DNA of 36,163 nucleotides from Candidatus Nitrosocosmicus sp. (GTDB lineage: Archaea > Thermoproteota > Nitrososphaeria > Nitrososphaerales > Nitrososphaeraceae). The stretch lies in NCBI GenBank assembly GCA_025934495.1, contig JAICXY010000025.1, positions 1-36,163 on the forward strand, given 5' to 3'. The notes beneath the pieces were generated by a model, which was not told where the DNA came from, made no database searches, and saw nothing but the letters and a program-made list of their open reading frames with translations. A program made the position numbers and the translations under genes. This document shows, piece after piece, positions 33,271 through 36,163 of this stretch (position 1 is the first letter of the stretch; the number at the start of each line of letters is the position of its first letter).

Positions 33271-33499
33271 TATACACACACATTATTTGTAACTTGAAAT
33301 AACAAATAATAATTAACTTTGATTTAACAATTATCTTATTCACCGATCTATATCAATCAAATTTGATTGTCATTTAAATGATATTTATTGACTTTGAATT
33401 CAATTATAAGATAAAAAATGTTTTATGCTCATCAAAATATTCAATAGTGAAGGTTTCTTAATTCCTTCAATATACATTTCTATGTACAATTACAAAAGA

Positions 33500-33784
33500 T
33501 TAGGCAGTTTTTATGATTTGAAAATCAGAATATTCATTTTTAAAAGGCTCATTTATAATTTCGGTATTTCTGACTATCGCATCTTTAGGGCCCTGCTTAC
33601 ACCAATTCAACAGTTTATTTATATTTGTTTTTTCACCTTCAAATACAGCTTCTACCCGACCATCTTTCAAATTTCTTATCCATCCTGATACATTTAATTC
33701 CTGCGCTTTAAAGGCAGTATTTTGTCTAAAATAGACTCCTTGAACCTTTCCCGTAATAAATATATGTACTCGAAAATATTCCAT
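33500..33784 (-). CDS. acyP: Acylphosphatase
   Basis: A 94-residue small alpha/beta enzyme hydrolysing acyl phosphates. It shows the phosphate loop with catalytic Arg (GKVQGVYFRQNTAFKA) and the catalytic Asn in SGWIRNLKDGRVEAVFEG. Length is normal. The ATG at 33784 is preferred; a TTG one codon upstream is also open. It lies about 40 bp after the decarboxylase gene on the same strand. Confidence 0.92.
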   Translation of the reverse strand: MEYFRVHIFITGKVQGVYFRQNTAFKAQELNVSGWIRNLKDGRVEAVFEGEKTNINKLLNWCKQGPKDAIVRNTEIINEPFKNEYSDFQIIKTA

Positions 33785-33825
33785 CAATTATCATCGCCGA
33801 GATTGTTCCAAAATGTTAAAAAATA

Positions 33826-35181
33826 TTATGCTATTTGGCCACCTTCTTCAATAAATAATTCTTCATAAGATGTACCTTTTCTAATTAATTTGAAATCATT
33901 ATCGATCGTCTTCATCAAAACAGGAGGTTTTGTTTGACAGTGAAATGGCATATTAAATACTAAAGAATAAGCACCTATATTATAAAATAAAACATAATTT
34001 CCTATAGTCGCACAAGAGAGATCAGATACTTTAGAAATCGGAAAAACATCCAATGTATCACACAATCTCCCTGCAAGATGTATATTTTTTACAGAAGGGT
34101 TACCTTTACTTTCAATGTTCATTTTATAGATATCATTTTTACAAGGTATTGCTTCTTGTGGATATTGTTGTTTGAGTAACGCTGCATCTAATAATAAATG
34201 ATATCCAGTATCTAAAATAATTATTTTATGATCATTATATTCTTTGGTATTTACAATCTTCGATATCAATATTGAAGATTCTGCAACAAGAAATCGTCCA
34301 CTCTCAATCATCAAGGTAAAATTTCCATGATTAGATACCAAATTGTTTAGCTTTTGTATATATATCGATGCTATTTCATCTGGAGCAGGGACAGGATGAT
34401 TATAAAATACTGGAGTTCCTCCACCGATATCCAAAGTAGTTATTGAAAAATTATTGATTACTTTTTTTAATTTATTTATAAGGGAGTTAAGTCTCTCTAA
34501 AGCATTCACGTAGCATATAAAATTAGTTATTTGAGAACCAAGGTGAAAATGGAACCCTTCAAAGTCCAATAAAGGGTTACTAAATATGGATTTAACAATA
34601 AAATATGCTGAATCTATTTTTCCACCATTAAAAGGCACACCAAATTTTCCATTTTTATAAGATGCACGAACTCCTGCTTTAACACCTACTTCAGGGTTTA
34701 TACGTACCATTATTTTTGGACGAATATTTACAATACTCGCAGCTTTTGATAAATTGACAAACCCATAATAAGAACTAACTACTATCCTTCTAATTCCGTT
34801 TTTTAATACTTCTATATATTCATCTAATTCTTCTGTAACGCTTGTATAAATTATATTTTCCGGGACTCCGTTCAATCGTTTTATAAAATACAATTCACCA
34901 AGAGAAGTAAGATCAAAAGTTATACCATCTTTCATAAAAGTCTTTAGAACTGACGGATTAAAATTGGCTTTGACAGAATAGGCAATTTTTACATCGCCTT
35001 GAAATTTTTTATAAGCATGATGAAGTTCTACTAATTTATCATGCAGAGTTTTTTCATCTATAAAATATAAAGGCGTACCATATCTTTCTGCCAAGATATT
35101 AATTTCTTCATTTGAAAGGAAACGCTTTGTTTGAGGTAACGTTACTTTGTTTTGAAATACCTGTAATACATTTTCGACCAT
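33826..35181 (-). CDS. PLP decarboxylase of the LysA/Orn-DAP-Arg group (fold type III)
   Basis: The 451 residues follow diaminopimelate decarboxylase: the Schiff-base Lys in AYSVKANFNPSVL, HFHLGSQI, the glycine-rich DIGGGTPV, the ESGRFLVAES phosphate-binding segment, the partner-site Cys in GRLCDTLDVF, and the late Tyr in AYSLVFNMPFH. Most DAP decarboxylases have Cys-Glu-Ser-Gly-Asp at the partner site; here it is Cys-Asp-Thr-Leu-Asp, closer to the ornithine decarboxylase pattern. Thaumarchaea are generally credited with the LysW lysine route, which does not need a DAP enzyme. Annotation as lysA would be the default, but the substrate is open. Neighbours (acylphosphatase, CDC48) give no clue. 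Confidence 0.85.
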   Translation of the reverse strand: MVENVLQVFQNKVTLPQTKRFLSNEEINILAERYGTPLYFIDEKTLHDKLVELHHAYKKFQGDVKIAYSVKANFNPSVLKTFMKDGITFDLTSLGELYFIKRLNGVPENIIYTSVTEELDEYIEVLKNGIRRIVVSSYYGFVNLSKAASIVNIRPKIMVRINPEVGVKAGVRASYKNGKFGVPFNGGKIDSAYFIVKSIFSNPLLDFEGFHFHLGSQITNFICYVNALERLNSLINKLKKVINNFSITTLDIGGGTPVFYNHPVPAPDEIASIYIQKLNNLVSNHGNFTLMIESGRFLVAESSILISKIVNTKEYNDHKIIILDTGYHLLLDAALLKQQYPQEAIPCKNDIYKMNIESKGNPSVKNIHLAGRLCDTLDVFPISKVSDLSCATIGNYVLFYNIGAYSLVFNMPFHCQTKPPVLMKTIDNDFKLIRKGTSYEELFIEEGGQIA

Positions 35182-35344
35182 TCTTTTTGTGAAATTTATT
35201 CATATAAATATAACTTAAAAACATTGCCATTTAAAATATTTTTATTTTGTTTATTTTATTAATTTATTTATAAAATGTATTGTTTATGAAATGTAAAAAA
35301 TGATATAAAAATAGATTTTTTATAATAAAAATGAAAAAAGTGAA

Positions 35345-36163
35345 TTATCTATAATATGGGACTGTCAATTTTTCACCAGATCTATTTTCTTTTTGTCCTT
35401 TAATCTTTTTAATTGCATCTTCAAAATTCTTCATTGTAACATGGGCTTCTGAAGCATGTTTGGTAGCATCTTCGGGACTGCTATATGTTTGAAGATACTC
35501 GTGTAAAACTATTGATACAGCAGTATTAACAACGGAACTTACATCTGCTCCACTAAATCCTTCTGTAAGTTCAGCTATTTTCTCATAATCAATATCTTTT
35601 GAAATAGGCTTATCAGAAGAATGAATTTCTAGTATTTTCTTCCTTGTATTTTTATCTGGTAATGGCACATACACTATTCTATCAAATCGTCCAGGCCTCA
35701 ATAGCGATGGATCAATCATATCTGATCTATTGGTAGCAGCAATGGTAACTACACCATTTAAAGAATGAATCCCATCCATTTCAGTGAGCAATTGTGAAAC
35801 TACACGTTCGGTCACCATACTATCGCCACCAAGCCCTCTTATTGGCGCAATCGAATCCACTTCATCAAAGAAAATAACACAGGGAGCTGCTTGTCTGGCA
35901 CGTCTGAATATTTCCCTAATGCCACGTTCAGATTCGCCAACCCATTTGGAAAGAAGCTCTGGCCCCTTAACACTTATAAAATTAGCTTCAGACTCTGTTG
36001 CTACTGCTTTGGCAAGCATAGTCTTTCCAGTACCTGATGGACCATGCATAAGAATTCCTTTAGGCATCGTATGATCTAGCTGTGTATAAAGATCAGGATA
36101 TCTCAAAGGCCATTCTACAGCTTCTTGTAATTCTCGTTTAACTTCATCAAGTCCACCAATATC
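35345..36163 (-). CDS. CDC48/VCP-type AAA+ ATPase, C-terminal (D2) part, 5' truncated by window edge
   Basis: The open frame continues unbroken to the right edge, so the N-domain, D1 and the start lie outside. The visible 272 residues begin [19 protein letters not shown], the start of a D2 ring module, then Walker A ([15 protein letters not shown]), the pore loop region [15 protein letters not shown], Walker B ([12 protein letters not shown]), sensor 1 ([10 protein letters not shown]), and the arginine finger segment [16 protein letters not shown]. The C-terminus ends PYYR, a hydrophobic-Tyr-X pattern like the proteasome docking tail of archaeal CDC48. It presumably unfolds proteins for the 20S proteasome. 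Confidence 0.93.
   Translation of the reverse strand, partial: DIGGLDEVKRELQEAVEWPLRYPDLYTQLDHTMPKGILMHGPSGTGKTMLAKAVATESEANFISVKGPELLSKWVGESERGIREIFRRARQAAPCVIFFDEVDSIAPIRGLGGDSMVTERVVSQLLTEMDGIHSLNGVVTIAATNRSDMIDPSLLRPGRFDRIVYVPLPDKNTRKKILEIHSSDKPISKDIDYEKIAELTEGFSGADVSSVVNTAVSIVLHEYLQTYSSPEDATKHASEAHVTMKNFEDAIKKIKGQKENRSGEKLTVPYYR

Overview
The window is AT-rich archaeal chromosome, most likely from the Nitrososphaerota (Thaumarchaeota), the ammonia-oxidising archaea. The signs are an exosome Rrp41/Rrp42 - eL43 - Pcc1 - prefoldin-beta operon, a nuclease-only XPF of the TACK type, an ADP-forming acyl-CoA synthetase of the kind used in the thaumarchaeal 3-hydroxypropionate/4-hydroxybutyrate cycle, an intron-bearing tRNA without encoded CCA, CDC48, and several genes starting with TTG or GTG. 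I cannot fix the genus; the large decayed intergenic regions fit a soil lineage such as Nitrososphaera or Nitrosocosmicus better than a streamlined marine one (inference).

Layout. 1-3669 (+): the tail of an upstream gene (probably rrp4), then rrp41, rrp42, rpl43e, a Pcc1-like KEOPS subunit, prefoldin beta and XPF. 3760-9516 (-): one tightly packed unit of PQQ-type sugar dehydrogenase, HMG-CoA reductase, hisG, hisD and hisC. 9571-10795: a CBS-tetrad/HPF fusion protein whose 3' end overlaps an antisense tRNA-Ser(UGA) that appears to hold two introns. 10796-12326: no intact gene, but broken minus-strand coding DNA and a 534-bp transposon-like element. 12351-14372: a DegT-type aminotransferase and two unknown proteins. 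14549-19849: a SirB1-type protein, an M20 peptidase, the acyl-CoA synthetase and a zinc-ribbon/PRC-barrel protein. 19850-22322: mostly non-coding, with a textbook 185-bp miniature element, a conserved hypothetical, and a HEAT-repeat protein resembling half of deoxyhypusine hydroxylase. 22323-26437: a pentapeptide-repeat protein and a sulfate assimilation island (SelD-like protein, APS reductase, ATP sulfurylase). 26504-28686: a membrane-anchored surface protein, endonuclease III and uL2. 29157-33270: a winged-helix regulator divergent from a second histidine cluster (HAD phosphatase, hisB, hisH, hisA, hisF). 33500-36163 (-): acylphosphatase, a LysA-fold decarboxylase and CDC48 (cut by the window edge).

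How the genes work together. Histidine synthesis is split into two opposite-strand clusters about 22 kb apart; together they supply HisG, HisD, HisC, HisB, HisH, HisA and HisF plus a HAD protein that could be the histidinol-phosphatase. HisI and HisE are not in the window. Sat makes APS from sulfate and the Fe-S APS reductase makes sulfite; the divergent SelD-like protein probably acts nearby in sulfur handling.

The most unusual items are: a family of small mobile elements sharing the terminal repeat GGCTCTGTTAAC, one with a perfect 8-bp target duplication; the CBS-HPF fusion, a candidate nucleotide-gated ribosome hibernation factor; the two-intron tRNA; the half-length deoxyhypusine hydroxylase-like protein; and a decarboxylase whose substrate motif is not that of a normal diaminopimelate enzyme. 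I saw no CRISPR array, prophage or rRNA.
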